Shown here: positions 15,254-25,436 of the stretch, in pieces
How the letters are laid out: every line of letters starts with the position of its first letter
How positions within the stretch are numbered: position 1 is the stretch's first letter
Assembly: GCA_963590415.1 (NCBI GenBank)
Contig: CAVAPB010000006.1
Span: 1-64,000 of the forward strand
DNA from: Fimenecus sp963590415
Lineage (GTDB): Bacteria > Bacillota > Clostridia > Oscillospirales > Acutalibacteraceae
Reading direction: 5' to 3'
Length of the DNA stretch: 64,000 nucleotides
Position numbers and translations under genes: made by a program
The notes under the pieces: model-generated
The model's database searches: none
What the model was told of the DNA's origin: nothing
What the model saw: only the letters and a program-made list of their open reading frames with translations

Positions 15254-16171
15254 ATGGAGTTTTCTCATATACCCGTTCTGTTTAACGAGACAATCGACTC
15301 TCTCTCGATAAAGCCCGACGGTTTGTATGTTGACTGCACCGCAGGCGGCGGAGGTCATTCGAAAGCGATTACCGAAAAGCTTACAACGGGCAGGCTCATT
15401 TCAATAGACCGTGACCCGGACGCCATCAAGGTCCTGAACGAAAGATTGGGAAACTATCCGCAGGTAACTGTGGTGCACAATACATTTAATAATATAAAAG
15501 AGGTTCTCGGCGGTGAAAAAGCCGACGGGATAATTGCCGATCTCGGCGTAAGCTCTTTCCAGCTTGACGAGGCGGAGAGGGGATTTTCCTTTCACAAGGA
15601 CGCTGTGCTCGATATGCGTATGAGCAAAGAGGGGACAAGCGCCAAGGATTTGGTAAACACTCTTTCGGTGGGCGAGCTTACAAGAATTCTCCGTGACTAC
15701 GGCGAGGAAAAATACGCAAATCGCATTGCCAACAACATAGTCTCGGCAAGAGAGAAAAAAGAGATTGAAACTACATTTGAACTTATAGATATTATCAAAA
15801 GCTCAATGCCTCAAAAGGCGATGAGGGACTCTCATCCCGCAAGAAGGACTTTTCAGGCTTTGAGAATCGAAGTGAACGGAGAGCTTGATCAGCTCAACAC
15901 CGCTTTGGACGATATGTTCTACTGCTTAAAGGTCGGCGGAATACTTTCGATAATAACCTTCCATTCGCTTGAGGACAGAATGGTAAAACAGAGATTTAAC
16001 ACATTTGCGCAGGGCTGTACCTGCCCTAAGGAATTTCCGGTGTGTGTGTGCGGAAAAACTCCGAGAGGCAAGGTGAAAATCAAAGGACTTGCGCCGAGCG
16101 AAAAGGAGCTTGAGGAGAACCCCCGTTCTCACAGCGCAAGGCTCCGCTCGATAGAAAAAATAAAGGATTAG
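15254..16171 (+). CDS. rsmH: 16S rRNA (cytosine-1402-N4)-methyltransferase
   Basis: A 305-residue SAM-dependent enzyme that methylates N4 of C1402 in the ribosomal P site. Motifs: HIPVLFNETID, the SAM site DCTAGGGGHSKAI, IIADLGVSSFQLD, DMRMSKEGTSAKDLVN, RRTFQALRIEVNGEL and ITFHSLEDRMVKQRF. Length is normal for RsmH/MraW. Confidence 0.95.
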   Translation: MEFSHIPVLFNETIDSLSIKPDGLYVDCTAGGGGHSKAITEKLTTGRLISIDRDPDAIKVLNERLGNYPQVTVVHNTFNNIKEVLGGEKADGIIADLGVSSFQLDEAERGFSFHKDAVLDMRMSKEGTSAKDLVNTLSVGELTRILRDYGEEKYANRIANNIVSAREKKEIETTFELIDIIKSSMPQKAMRDSHPARRTFQALRIEVNGELDQLNTALDDMFYCLKVGGILSIITFHSLEDRMVKQRFNTFAQGCTCPKEFPVCVCGKTPRGKVKIKGLAPSEKELEENPRSHSARLRSIEKIKD

Positions 16172-16187
16172 GAAAGGGAAGCGCAAT

Positions 16188-16742
16188 ATGGCGAACAGAA
16201 ATTATAATATGTATGACGGCATAGATTTTTCAATGTTTGAGCCCAAGCAAAGCTCATACGAGAAAAACGCTGCCCGAAAAATAGAGACAATAAATGTTCC
16301 TCTTGCGGACAAGCCGAAGATGGAGCTTGTAAAGAAGACTAAAAAGACCTTGGCACAGGCTAAAAGGGAAATGCATGCAAGCGCTTTACAAAGCGCAAAG
16401 ATAATTGCGATTTCAATTTTCCTGCTTTCGATGCTTTCGGCGCTTCTTTACGGACGGATAAGAGTCGATGAGCTTGACAGACAAATATCCGCGGCGGAGA
16501 CCAAAATTACTACCGCGCAAAGCGAAAATGTCAGACTTAATATGCAGCTTGACTCTATGATTTCTCTTGAAAATGTTGAAGAGTATGCTCGCGACAATCT
16601 CGGTATGGTGAAGATGGAGAGCTATCAGATAGAGTACATTGACCTTTCGGGAACGGACAAGGTAACGCTTTCCGGGTCGAAAACTCTCAATGCGGATTCA
16701 TCGTCGCTTTACTCAAAGATTATGGAATATGTGAGCAAGTAA
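16188..16742 (+). CDS. FtsL-like septum-formation protein
   Basis: A 184-residue bitopic membrane protein. A long basic cytoplasmic part (1-68), one membrane helix (about 70-88), then an extracellular coiled coil (VDELDRQISAAETKITTAQS) and the NVEEYARDNLGMVK motif typical of FtsL/DivIC proteins. FtsL scaffolds the divisome with DivIB. The position between rsmH and the PBP gene is the canonical ftsL slot. Sequence conservation of this family is low, so the name rests on position and topology. Confidence 0.8.
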   Translation: MANRNYNMYDGIDFSMFEPKQSSYEKNAARKIETINVPLADKPKMELVKKTKKTLAQAKREMHASALQSAKIIAISIFLLSMLSALLYGRIRVDELDRQISAAETKITTAQSENVRLNMQLDSMISLENVEEYARDNLGMVKMESYQIEYIDLSGTDKVTLSGSKTLNADSSSLYSKIMEYVSK

Positions 16743-16754
16743 TCAAATAAAATT

Positions 16755-16792
16755 ACAACGAGGGTTAAGTAAATGTTCTTAACTCTCGTTGT
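16755..16792 (+). other. Hairpin between ftsL and the PBP gene
   Basis: A 15-bp stem with one G-U pair (16755-16769 with 16778-16792), followed by a short T-rich run. It could be a partial terminator or RNA-processing site that tunes expression inside the operon. Confidence 0.5.
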
Positions 16793-16847
16793 TGTATCTT
16801 AAAGCCGGGGTGTCGGCGTGAATTTTGTGTGAAAGGGGCTTGGAAAT

Positions 16848-19073
16848 ATGCAGACAAGGTCGTTAAAGCAATTGAGCTACAGGGCGACAATAGCGCTGGC
16901 AATTCTTATTCTCGCATTTTTGGTGTGCATTGGAAGCCTTGTCAGAGTAGCCCTTGTAAACGGCGAAGCATACAAGCTCAAGGCTGAGCAGAACCAGCTG
17001 CTTGACACCACCGTTTCCGCACAGAGGGGAACGATATATGACTCGAATATGAACGTTCTTGCAAAGAGCGCCTCGGCATGGCTTGTGTATATCATTCCGT
17101 CAAAGATTACGACGGAAAGTCAGCGCGAGGCTGTAGTTTCGCTTCTCTCGGAAAAACTCGGCATCGACGCCGACACAATTCGTGAAAAAACTATGAAAGA
17201 GTCGAATTATGTAAAAATCTCGGGCGAGGTCGAGGAGGACACAAAAAACGCCATTCAGGACTACATCAAGCAGTACGATAAAGAAAATAAAGACGCAAAG
17301 CTAAAGCAAATAATCGGTACGGATCCCGACACAAAGCGTTACTATCCGTATTCTACATTTGCTTCTACGATAATCGGCTTTGTAAACTCGGACGACGATG
17401 GCAATGCAGGTGTTGAAATGTCATATAACAGCGAGCTTACGGGCACTTCGGGCAGAATTATAACGGCGATGAACGCAAGACAAAAGGTTATGTCGAGCGA
17501 GTATGAAACGACCTATGAGGCTCAACAGGGCGCAAATCTTGTCCTTACGATTGACGAGGTAATCCAGTATTACCTTGAACAAAGCCTTGACCAAGCGCTT
17601 GTCGATACGGGCGCAAAATATGCTTACGGTATTATAATGGATGTTGAAACGGGCGCAATACTCGGTATGACCTCTAAGCCCGATTTCGACCTTAACAAGC
17701 CGAATGTTATTTCAAATCAGCTCGTTGCGGACAGAATTGCCGCAATAGTTGACGAAGCGGAGCGTTCAAAAGAAACGCAGAATGCCAAATATTTACAATG
17801 GAGAAACAGAACGATAAGCGATACCTATGAGCCGGGTTCCGTTTTCAAGACCATTGTTGTTGCGGCTGCTTTGGAGGAGGGAGTTGTTGACCTCAACACC
17901 TCATACACCTGCGTGGGCGGTATTCAGGTTGCGAACCACTATCAGAAATGCTGGAAGCCGGGCGGACACGGAACAGAAACCTTGACTCAGGGACTTATGA
18001 ATTCCTGCAACCCGTTCTTTATTACAATAGGTCAGAAATTGGGCAAGGAAAACTTCTATAAATATTTCGAGGCGTTCGGATTTACCGAAAAAACGGGAAT
18101 TGACCTTCCCGCAGAGTCATCTCCCGTTGCGGATGTAACCTACCATTCGCTTGAGTCAATGGGTATCGCCGAGCTGTCGTCAAGCTCGTTCGGTCAGACC
18201 TTCCAGGTGTCTCCGATCCAGGTGATAACGGCGGTGTCGGCTATTGCGAACGGCGGCAAGCTTATGCAGCCCTATGTTGTTGACAGCATCCTTGACACGG
18301 ACGGCAATGTAATTGAAAAAACACAGGCAAAGGTCAAAAGACAGGTCATTTCCGAAAAGACGGCTTCGACCGTTGCTGATATGATGGAGCAGGTTGTTTC
18401 CAAGGGTACCGGTAAAAATGCCTATGTTGCAGGTTACCATGTTGCGGGTAAAACGGGCACTTCGGAGAAAATTGGCAAAGAGGGAGCGTATATAGCTTCG
18501 TTTGCCGGCTTTGCTCCTGCAAATAACCCCAAAATATCGATACTTATAGCGATAGATGAACCCACGGGCGCACACGGCGGCGGCGTTGTAGCCGCTCCCA
18601 TTGCCGGTGAAATTCTTGAAAAGGTCCTCACCTATCTCAATATTGAACCGCAGTATGAGGATTCGGAGATGAAGAGCGTATCCTCTACCACTCCATCGCT
18701 TGTGGGACAGAGCGTTGCTCAGGCAAGGGCTATGACCTCGGGTTACACCTTAAAGGTTGTAGGCTCGGGCGATAAGGTCGTTTCACAGATGCCTGCGGCG
18801 GATTCACAGGTGCGTTCCGGCGGTGTGATTGTGGTATATACCGACGACCAAGCGCAGAAACAGACGGCAACGGTGCCCGATCTTTCAGGCATGACGATGT
18901 CACAGGCAAATTCTGCCGCTGTAAATGCCGGCTTCAATATCAGATTTTCGGGCACAACAAATGCGTCCGAGGTCGTGTCATACAAGCAAAGCATAGCGGC
19001 AAATTCCGAGGCTGAGCTCGGAAGCGTAATTACGGTTTACTTTAAGTCAACCGTAAATGTACAGGACGCATAA
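16848..19073 (+). CDS. Division or sporulation penicillin-binding protein with two PASTA domains (SpoVD/PBP2-like)
   Basis: A 741-residue class B penicillin-binding protein, a septal peptidoglycan transpeptidase. It has an N-terminal membrane helix (about 15-35), a dimerisation domain, and a transpeptidase domain with SVFK (Ser331 nucleophile, Lys334), SCN (Ser386, Asn388) and KTG (535-537). Two C-terminal PASTA domains follow (about 605-665 and 670-735), which bind peptidoglycan or muropeptides. That architecture is shared by SpoVD and PBP2x-type enzymes. It works with FtsW encoded downstream. The ribosome site is GAAAGGGG. Confidence 0.92.
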   Translation: MQTRSLKQLSYRATIALAILILAFLVCIGSLVRVALVNGEAYKLKAEQNQLLDTTVSAQRGTIYDSNMNVLAKSASAWLVYIIPSKITTESQREAVVSLLSEKLGIDADTIREKTMKESNYVKISGEVEEDTKNAIQDYIKQYDKENKDAKLKQIIGTDPDTKRYYPYSTFASTIIGFVNSDDDGNAGVEMSYNSELTGTSGRIITAMNARQKVMSSEYETTYEAQQGANLVLTIDEVIQYYLEQSLDQALVDTGAKYAYGIIMDVETGAILGMTSKPDFDLNKPNVISNQLVADRIAAIVDEAERSKETQNAKYLQWRNRTISDTYEPGSVFKTIVVAAALEEGVVDLNTSYTCVGGIQVANHYQKCWKPGGHGTETLTQGLMNSCNPFFITIGQKLGKENFYKYFEAFGFTEKTGIDLPAESSPVADVTYHSLESMGIAELSSSSFGQTFQVSPIQVITAVSAIANGGKLMQPYVVDSILDTDGNVIEKTQAKVKRQVISEKTASTVADMMEQVVSKGTGKNAYVAGYHVAGKTGTSEKIGKEGAYIASFAGFAPANNPKISILIAIDEPTGAHGGGVVAAPIAGEILEKVLTYLNIEPQYEDSEMKSVSSTTPSLVGQSVAQARAMTSGYTLKVVGSGDKVVSQMPAADSQVRSGGVIVVYTDDQAQKQTATVPDLSGMTMSQANSAAVNAGFNIRFSGTTNASEVVSYKQSIAANSEAELGSVITVYFKSTVNVQDA

Positions 19074-19116
19074 AAGACGGTTGTGAAAAGGCGGATAAAT
19101 TACGGAGGAAACGAAA

Positions 19117-20553
19117 TTGAAACTTTCTGAACTTTTGAAAAATGTAAAAACCGACAGCGTTTATACCGACTGTGAAATATCGGACATTACCGATAAATCT
19201 GACTCGATAGCAAAGGACTGCGTGTTCGTCTGCATAAAGGGAAATCATTTTGACGGACATTCGGCGGCAAAGCAGGCAGAGGAAATGGGCGCAGCCGCCG
19301 TTATTGCCGAGCACGACACCGGCGTTAAAAATCAGATTATAGTTAAAAATTCAAGAGACGCCTATTCACGCCTTTGCGCTGCGTTTTACGGAAATCCCGC
19401 CGAAAAATTAAAGCTTATCGGTGTTACGGGAACAAACGGCAAGACCACCACAACATTTCTTATTAAAAATATATTTGATAAGCTTTCAATTAAAGCGGGT
19501 CTTATCGGTACGGTCAAGAATATAACGGGGGATAAGGAGTATGTTTCCTCGCTTACCACGCCCGACAGCAAGGAGCTCCAAAGGCTGTATGCCGAAATGG
19601 TTGAGAGCGGATGCGAATACTGTATTATGGAGGTTTCCTCACAGGCTCTCGCACAGGGCAGAGTAGACGGCTGTCATTTTGACATAGCGGTGTTTACCAA
19701 CCTTACACAGGATCACCTCGATTACCACGGCACTTTTGAAAATTATGCGAAAGCCAAGAGAAAGCTCTTTGAAATATGCGATACGGCGGTTATAAACGCC
19801 GACGACGAATATTCGCATATGATGGTTGACTCCTTGCCTTGCAAGGTATATACCTTCGGCGTGAAAACCGACAACACCGATTTTTCAGCAAAAAATGTTA
19901 AGTGCTTCAGAGACAGCGTTCAGTATGAGCTTCTCACTCCTGATAATATCGGAAGAATAAACATTAAAATCCCCGGCAGATTTACCGTATATAATTCAAT
20001 GGGCGCGGCAGTTTGCGCAGTGCTTGCGGGCGCCGGGTTCGACAGCGTAATTTCAGCCGTATCACAGTCAAAGGGCGTTCCGGGCAGGGTAGAGGTCGTT
20101 GACACCGACACCGATTACACCGTGCTTATCGACTACGCTCATTCTCCCGACGGACTTGAAAATGTCATTTCCTCATTGAGGGAAACGACCGACGGCAGAA
20201 TAATAACGGTTTTCGGCTGCGGAGGCGACAGAGATAGGACTAAACGCCCGAAGATGGGTAAGATTGTCGGCGATTTGTCCGATGTTGCGGTTGTAACAAG
20301 CGACAACCCTCGAAGCGAGGACCCGGAGCTTATTGTCAAGGATATTTTAGAGGGAATGAATGGCTGTAAGGCACAGATTAAAACGCTTGTTCACAGAACG
20401 GACGCCATTAAATACGCAATGTCGATAGCTAAGCACGGCGATGTCGTTTTGCTTGCGGGCAAGGGTCATGAGACATATCAGATTCTCAATACGGGCAAGA
20501 TACATTATGACGAAAGAGAAGTAGTTGCCGATATCCTGAAAGGTAAAATATAA
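19117..20553 (+). CDS. murE: UDP-MurNAc-tripeptide synthetase, probably meso-DAP adding
   Basis: A 478-residue Mur ligase that adds the third amino acid to UDP-MurNAc-L-Ala-D-Glu. The ATP-binding loop is GVTGTNGKTTT (residues 102-112, Lys109), with the family motif HSPDG. The specificity motif is DNPR (396-399), which in characterised MurE enzymes goes with meso-diaminopimelate rather than lysine; this predicts DAP-type peptidoglycan. The TTG start follows ACGGAGG by 7 bp. Confidence 0.95.
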   Translation: MKLSELLKNVKTDSVYTDCEISDITDKSDSIAKDCVFVCIKGNHFDGHSAAKQAEEMGAAAVIAEHDTGVKNQIIVKNSRDAYSRLCAAFYGNPAEKLKLIGVTGTNGKTTTTFLIKNIFDKLSIKAGLIGTVKNITGDKEYVSSLTTPDSKELQRLYAEMVESGCEYCIMEVSSQALAQGRVDGCHFDIAVFTNLTQDHLDYHGTFENYAKAKRKLFEICDTAVINADDEYSHMMVDSLPCKVYTFGVKTDNTDFSAKNVKCFRDSVQYELLTPDNIGRINIKIPGRFTVYNSMGAAVCAVLAGAGFDSVISAVSQSKGVPGRVEVVDTDTDYTVLIDYAHSPDGLENVISSLRETTDGRIITVFGCGGDRDRTKRPKMGKIVGDLSDVAVVTSDNPRSEDPELIVKDILEGMNGCKAQIKTLVHRTDAIKYAMSIAKHGDVVLLAGKGHETYQILNTGKIHYDEREVVADILKGKI

Positions 20554-20554
20554 G

Positions 20555-21916
20555 ATGAAATCGATCACCTTGCAGACTGTTGCCGAATGGGTCGGCGGCA
20601 GACTATGCGGAGAAAACAGAAATATAGACAATGTCAGCATTGATTCACGGACGGTAAACGCCACAACGCTTTTTGTCGCAATAAAGGGCGATCGCTTTGA
20701 CGCTCATGACTTTGTTAAGGATGTCGAAAAAAGCGGTGCGGCGGCTGTTATGTGCCACAAAGAGGTTGACTGCGGCTTGCCCATTATATATGTTTCGGAC
20801 ACCAAAAAGGCGCTCGTTGAGCTTGCGAAAAATTACCGCAAGTCCTTTGACCGCTTAAAGGTTGTGGGACTTACGGGAAGTGTAGGCAAGACTACAACTA
20901 AGGAAATGACCTACGAGGTTGTTTCAAAAAAATACAATGCGATTAAAACCGAGGGCAACCTCAACAACGATATAGGACTTCCGAGGACGCTTTTAAGACT
21001 TGAGGAGGACACGCAGGCGGCTGTTATCGAAATGGGAATGAGTGCATTCGGCGAAATCTCACTGCTTACAAAAACCTGCCTGCCCGATATAGGAATAATT
21101 ACAAATATCGGCGTCTCTCACATTGAACACTTGGGTTCACGCGACGGCATATTAAAAGCCAAAATGGAAATCCTCGACGGTATGAAAAAGGGTTCACCCT
21201 TGATTTTGAACGGCGATAACGATAAGCTGTCAACCGTTAAATCCGATGACTATAAGCTGATATTCTTCGGAATAGAAAACGAGAAAGCCGATGTCAGAGC
21301 CTTTGATATAAAGGAAAACGATAACGGCACAGAATTTACCGTAAGTGCTTACGGTACTGAGCAAAGTGTTAAAATCCCGACGGTCGGCATACACAATGTC
21401 TATGACGCGCTTGCCGCATTTACGGTCGGACTTTTGCTAGAAATTCCGACAGGTGAAATTGCAGACGCTCTCTCAAATTATGTTCCCTCGGGAATGAGGC
21501 AGAGACTTCGTCAGGTCGGCGGCGTTCGGGTCATTGAGGACTGCTACAATGCAAGCCCGGACTCACAGCGTGCGGCACTCAATGTCCTTGCCGATATGAA
21601 AGCGGAGCGGAAAATAGCCGTTTTGGGCGATATGCTTGAGCTCGGAGCTTATTCCGAAACAGCCCACAGACAGGTGGGTGAATTTGCGGCGCAGAAAAAG
21701 ATAGATATGCTGTTCGCTTACGGTGAACAGTCAAAATATATAGCCGAAGAGGCAAGAAAAGGCGTTGAAAAGGTGCTTTGGTTCGATGATAAGTCAGCGC
21801 TTGCGAACGCTCTTACGGCTGAAATAAAATCGGGCGACTGCGTACTGTTCAAGGCAAGCAGGGGAATGAAGCTCGAGGAAATAATAGAAAAGCTCTATGA
21901 AGGGTTGGAGAAGTAA
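20555..21916 (+). CDS. murF: UDP-MurNAc-tripeptide:D-Ala-D-Ala ligase
   Basis: A 453-residue Mur ligase that completes the UDP-MurNAc-pentapeptide. P-loop GLTGSVGKTTTKE, then NLNNDIGLPRTLL and EMGMSAFGEI, which are typical of MurF, and DCYNASPDS near the C-terminal domain. It begins 1 bp after the murE stop and ends directly against mraY. Confidence 0.95.
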   Translation: MKSITLQTVAEWVGGRLCGENRNIDNVSIDSRTVNATTLFVAIKGDRFDAHDFVKDVEKSGAAAVMCHKEVDCGLPIIYVSDTKKALVELAKNYRKSFDRLKVVGLTGSVGKTTTKEMTYEVVSKKYNAIKTEGNLNNDIGLPRTLLRLEEDTQAAVIEMGMSAFGEISLLTKTCLPDIGIITNIGVSHIEHLGSRDGILKAKMEILDGMKKGSPLILNGDNDKLSTVKSDDYKLIFFGIENEKADVRAFDIKENDNGTEFTVSAYGTEQSVKIPTVGIHNVYDALAAFTVGLLLEIPTGEIADALSNYVPSGMRQRLRQVGGVRVIEDCYNASPDSQRAALNVLADMKAERKIAVLGDMLELGAYSETAHRQVGEFAAQKKIDMLFAYGEQSKYIAEEARKGVEKVLWFDDKSALANALTAEIKSGDCVLFKASRGMKLEEIIEKLYEGLEK

Positions 21917-22942
21917 ATGAAGGTTTGGGTAAGCTTGGTATTCGGTCTGGTTTTAAGTTTCTTTATCTCGTTCCTTTTGGGATTTGTCATAATTCCGGCA
22001 TTGAGGAAAATGCATTTCGGTCAGACTATACTTGACATAGGTCCCGCATGGCACAAGTCGAAGCAGGGTACGCCTACAATGGGCGGTATAATGTTTATAA
22101 TAAGCACACTTGTCTCCTTTGCGGTTGTCATAATTACCGACAAGCTGCTCGGCGGCAATTTAATAGCAAGCGGAAGCGTTGTTGAGGACACCGTCAAGGT
22201 AAAAACCTTCGCCGGAATACTCATGGCGTTCGGCTTTGGAATAATCGGCTTTGCAGACGACTATATTAAGGTTGTAAAGAAAAGAAATCTCGGGCTTACG
22301 ATAAAGCAGAAATCGGTAGCGCAGATTTTGCTTATGCTTGCATATCTCGGCGCTCTCTATATGTCGGGAAACACATATATGAACATTCCGTTTGTCGGAA
22401 ATGTTGACCTCAAATGGTTCTTCTGGCTGTTCGGTATGGCGGTTATTTACCTTACGGTAAACGCGGTAAACTTTACCGACGGCGTTGACGGACTTTGCGG
22501 CTCCGTCACCGCAAGTGCGGCGCTCGCCTTTGTTGTGATTGCCGTGCTCAAGGGCTTTTTCGGAGTTGGAATACTCGCTTCCTGCCTTGCAGGCGGCTGT
22601 ATAGGCTATCTTATTTGGAACTGGCACCCCTCAAAGGTTATGATGGGCGACACGGGCTCAATGTTCCTCGGCGGTATGGTCGTTGCGCTTGCATATGCCA
22701 TAGACTGTCCGCTTATCATACTTTTCCTCGGCTTGATATATGTAATAGAAATGCTTTCCGACCTCTTGCAGATAGGCTACTTCAAAGCAACCCACGGCAA
22801 GCGTATTTTCAAAATGGCTCCCATTCATCATCATTTTGAGATGTGCGGCTGGAAAGAGGTCAAAATCGTAATCGTCTTTACACTCATAAATATAATCGGC
22901 AGTGCAATAGGCGTTGCACTGTTCTATTACGGCGCAAAATAA
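21917..22942 (+). CDS. mraY: Phospho-MurNAc-pentapeptide transferase
   Basis: A 341-residue polytopic membrane enzyme (about ten helices) that moves phospho-MurNAc-pentapeptide from UDP to undecaprenyl phosphate, making lipid I. Motifs: GTPTMGG, FADDYIKV, NFTDGVDGLCG with the catalytic aspartate, GDTGSMFLGG and the MAPIHHHFEMCGW loop. Length is normal. murD, often the next gene, is missing here. Confidence 0.96.
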   Translation: MKVWVSLVFGLVLSFFISFLLGFVIIPALRKMHFGQTILDIGPAWHKSKQGTPTMGGIMFIISTLVSFAVVIITDKLLGGNLIASGSVVEDTVKVKTFAGILMAFGFGIIGFADDYIKVVKKRNLGLTIKQKSVAQILLMLAYLGALYMSGNTYMNIPFVGNVDLKWFFWLFGMAVIYLTVNAVNFTDGVDGLCGSVTASAALAFVVIAVLKGFFGVGILASCLAGGCIGYLIWNWHPSKVMMGDTGSMFLGGMVVALAYAIDCPLIILFLGLIYVIEMLSDLLQIGYFKATHGKRIFKMAPIHHHFEMCGWKEVKIVIVFTLINIIGSAIGVALFYYGAK

Positions 22943-22971
22943 AAGGCAGAAAATTCTGAAAGGAGAAAGCA

Positions 22972-24240
22972 ATGGCTGACGCTAAAGCAAGGCAGGCTCC
23001 GAGACGAACCTCGGCGGCGACGGACAAAAAAAAGAATAAAAAACGCGCCGATTGGCTTGCTGCGGGAAGCTTCGATGTGCCGTTTCTCCTTTTGGTAATC
23101 GTAATCCTGACAACGGGGCTTGTAATGCTGTTTTCCGCAAGCTACACCTACGCTTACTATAACAATAACGGCGACAGCGCCTATTATTTCAAGCGACAGC
23201 TTGTGTTTGCGATACTCGGCGTTGCGGCGATGCTCGGATTATCTAAGGTGAAATACGATTATTTCAAGCTTATCGGCGTTTTCGGGCTTCCCGTGGCATG
23301 GCTGCTGCTTGTAATCGTTCTCATTATGCCGGCAAGGTTCGGCGACTTCCACAGGTGGATATATATCGGCAGCTTTTCGTTTCAGCCGTCGGAGATAGCA
23401 AAGCTCGTGGTAATACTGTTCTGTGCATGGGGCATGGAGCGAAACCATAAAAAGATAATCGGCAAAAGCGTAAACAAATCGGCTTTTGCTAAAAAGATAG
23501 AGGAGCTTACAAACGGAAAAATCGTAATTTACGACTCGTTTGTTCAGCTTTGTATTTACGGTGCGGTAATAGTTATAACCGCAGGCTTGGTTTACCTTGA
23601 AAACCATCTTTCGGGTACGCTTTTGATACTTGCCATCGGCGCTACGATGATGTTTATGGGCGAATTCAAAAAGCATTGGTTCATAATAATCGGAGTTGTT
23701 GCCGTCGTGCTTATAGTGTTCGTTGTGGCAAATCCCGAAATTCTCGAAAAATACGCAGGTGCGAGAATTACCGCATGGCTCGATAAGGATTACGACCCCA
23801 AGGGCGCCCGTTGGCAGACGAACAACTCGCTTTACGCCATAGGCTCGGGCGGACTTTTCGGCGCAGGTCTCGGCAATTCAAAGCAGAAGCACCTTTTCGT
23901 TTCCGAGCCACAGAACGACTTTATTTTCGCAATAGTATGCGAAGAGCTCGGCTTTGTCGGCGCTTCGTTGATAATACTTCTTTTTGCCCTTCTTGTATGG
24001 AGAGGAATTGTAATAGGCATACACGCAAAGGACCGTTTCGGCGCGCTTTTGGCAATCGGTATTGTTTTCCAGGTGGGAATGCAGACGGCTCTTAATATAG
24101 GCGTTGTAACCGATACCTTGCCGAACACGGGTATCAGCCTGCCGTTCTTCAGCTACGGCGGCACATCGCTTATGATGCTGCTCGGAGAGATGGGAATGGT
24201 ACTGTCCGTTTCAAGATATTCAAGAATGCCTAAAAAATAA
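22972..24240 (+). CDS. ftsW: SEDS-family glycan polymerase FtsW
   Basis: A 422-residue SEDS protein with a basic N-terminal tail and about ten membrane helices. It polymerises lipid II into glycan at the septum together with the class B PBP encoded upstream. Conserved features: PARFGDFHRWIYIGSFSFQPSE, the GLGNSKQKHLFVSEPQNDFIF loop region in two parts, and the C-terminal PNTGISLPFFSYGGTS. An extra cytoplasmic-looking insert at about residues 160-185 is somewhat long. SpoVE/RodA paralogues share these motifs; the dcw position favours FtsW. Confidence 0.92.
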   Translation: MADAKARQAPRRTSAATDKKKNKKRADWLAAGSFDVPFLLLVIVILTTGLVMLFSASYTYAYYNNNGDSAYYFKRQLVFAILGVAAMLGLSKVKYDYFKLIGVFGLPVAWLLLVIVLIMPARFGDFHRWIYIGSFSFQPSEIAKLVVILFCAWGMERNHKKIIGKSVNKSAFAKKIEELTNGKIVIYDSFVQLCIYGAVIVITAGLVYLENHLSGTLLILAIGATMMFMGEFKKHWFIIIGVVAVVLIVFVVANPEILEKYAGARITAWLDKDYDPKGARWQTNNSLYAIGSGGLFGAGLGNSKQKHLFVSEPQNDFIFAIVCEELGFVGASLIILLFALLVWRGIVIGIHAKDRFGALLAIGIVFQVGMQTALNIGVVTDTLPNTGISLPFFSYGGTSLMMLLGEMGMVLSVSRYSRMPKK

Positions 24241-24257
24241 ACGCTAAGGAGAACTTT

Positions 24258-25376
24258 ATGAAGGTTATATTTGCGGCAGGCGGCACGGGCGGACACATAA
24301 ATCCCGCTCTTGCGGCGGCAGGGGAGCTAAGGCGCAGACATCCCGACGCCGAGATACTTTTTATCGGCACAAAGGACCATATGGAATCACGTCTTGTGCC
24401 TCAGGCAGGCTTTGATTTCAAGACGATAACCATTTCGGGCTTTCAGCGTAAGCTCAGCGTCAAAAACATTATAAAGAATGTCAAAACGCTCGGGCTTATC
24501 GTCAAATCGAGCTCACAGACAAAGAAGATAATAAAGGAGTTTGCTCCCGACGCCGTTATCGGCTTCGGCGGATATGTCAGCGGCCCCGTTGTCAGCACGG
24601 CTGTCAAAATGGGCATTAAAACCGCAATCCATGAGCAAAACGCTTTCCCGGGCGTTACCAACAAGACCCTTGCGAAGAAAACGGACAAGGTAATGCTTAC
24701 GGTAGAGGGCGCAAAGAAATACCTTTCGCCGAAGAACGAGCCCGTTATCACGGGACTTCCCGTAAGACAGTCGATTTTTGACGCAGACAGGGATTTTGCC
24801 CGTGCAAAATTCGGCGCTTCGGACAATACGGTGTTTGTGCTTTCAATGGGCGGAAGCCTCGGAGCAAAAACGATTAACGAAAATATGGTCGAGGTCATAA
24901 AGGCTTTGCACACCGATAAAAAGCTCTTCTTTATGCACTCGACGGGCAAATACGGCAAATGGGTGCCCGAAAAGCTTCGTGAGAGCGGAGTCGAAACAGG
25001 CGAGGGCACAAATGTTATTATCAGAGAGTACATAGACGATATGGATATGTGCCTTGCGGCGTCCGACCTTGTTATAAGCAGGGCGGGAGCGTCCTCGCTT
25101 TCCGAAATTGAGGCTGTCGGCAGGGCCTCGGTGCTCATTCCGTCTCCGAATGTGGCGGAAAACCACCAGTACCATAACGCAATGACGCTTGTAAATTCCG
25201 ATGCGGCAAGGGTAATCGAGGAAAAGGATATTACTCCCGAATTGCTTACCGAAACCGTAAGAGAAATGACCTCGGACAGAGAAATGCTTGTCCGCTACGG
25301 CGAAAATGCAAAGAAGCTCAGCGTCAGCGATTCTGCGCAGAGAATTTGCGATGTTATCGAATCGCTTGTAAATTAA
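24258..25376 (+). CDS. murG: Lipid II synthase (GlcNAc transferase MurG)
   Basis: A 372-residue GT-B glycosyltransferase at the inner membrane face that adds GlcNAc to lipid I. N-terminal glycine-rich FAAGGTGGHINPAL, GFGGYVSGPVV, HEQNAFPGVTN and the donor-site MGGSLGAKTINE and RAGASSLSEIEA. ENHQYHNA is also present. Length is normal. Confidence 0.96.
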   Translation: MKVIFAAGGTGGHINPALAAAGELRRRHPDAEILFIGTKDHMESRLVPQAGFDFKTITISGFQRKLSVKNIIKNVKTLGLIVKSSSQTKKIIKEFAPDAVIGFGGYVSGPVVSTAVKMGIKTAIHEQNAFPGVTNKTLAKKTDKVMLTVEGAKKYLSPKNEPVITGLPVRQSIFDADRDFARAKFGASDNTVFVLSMGGSLGAKTINENMVEVIKALHTDKKLFFMHSTGKYGKWVPEKLRESGVETGEGTNVIIREYIDDMDMCLAASDLVISRAGASSLSEIEAVGRASVLIPSPNVAENHQYHNAMTLVNSDAARVIEEKDITPELLTETVREMTSDREMLVRYGENAKKLSVSDSAQRICDVIESLVN

Positions 25377-25436
25377 CATAAAAACGCACACGGCATAGTA
25401 TGAAGCAGCGATGCTTTTAACTGTGAGGTGTGATTT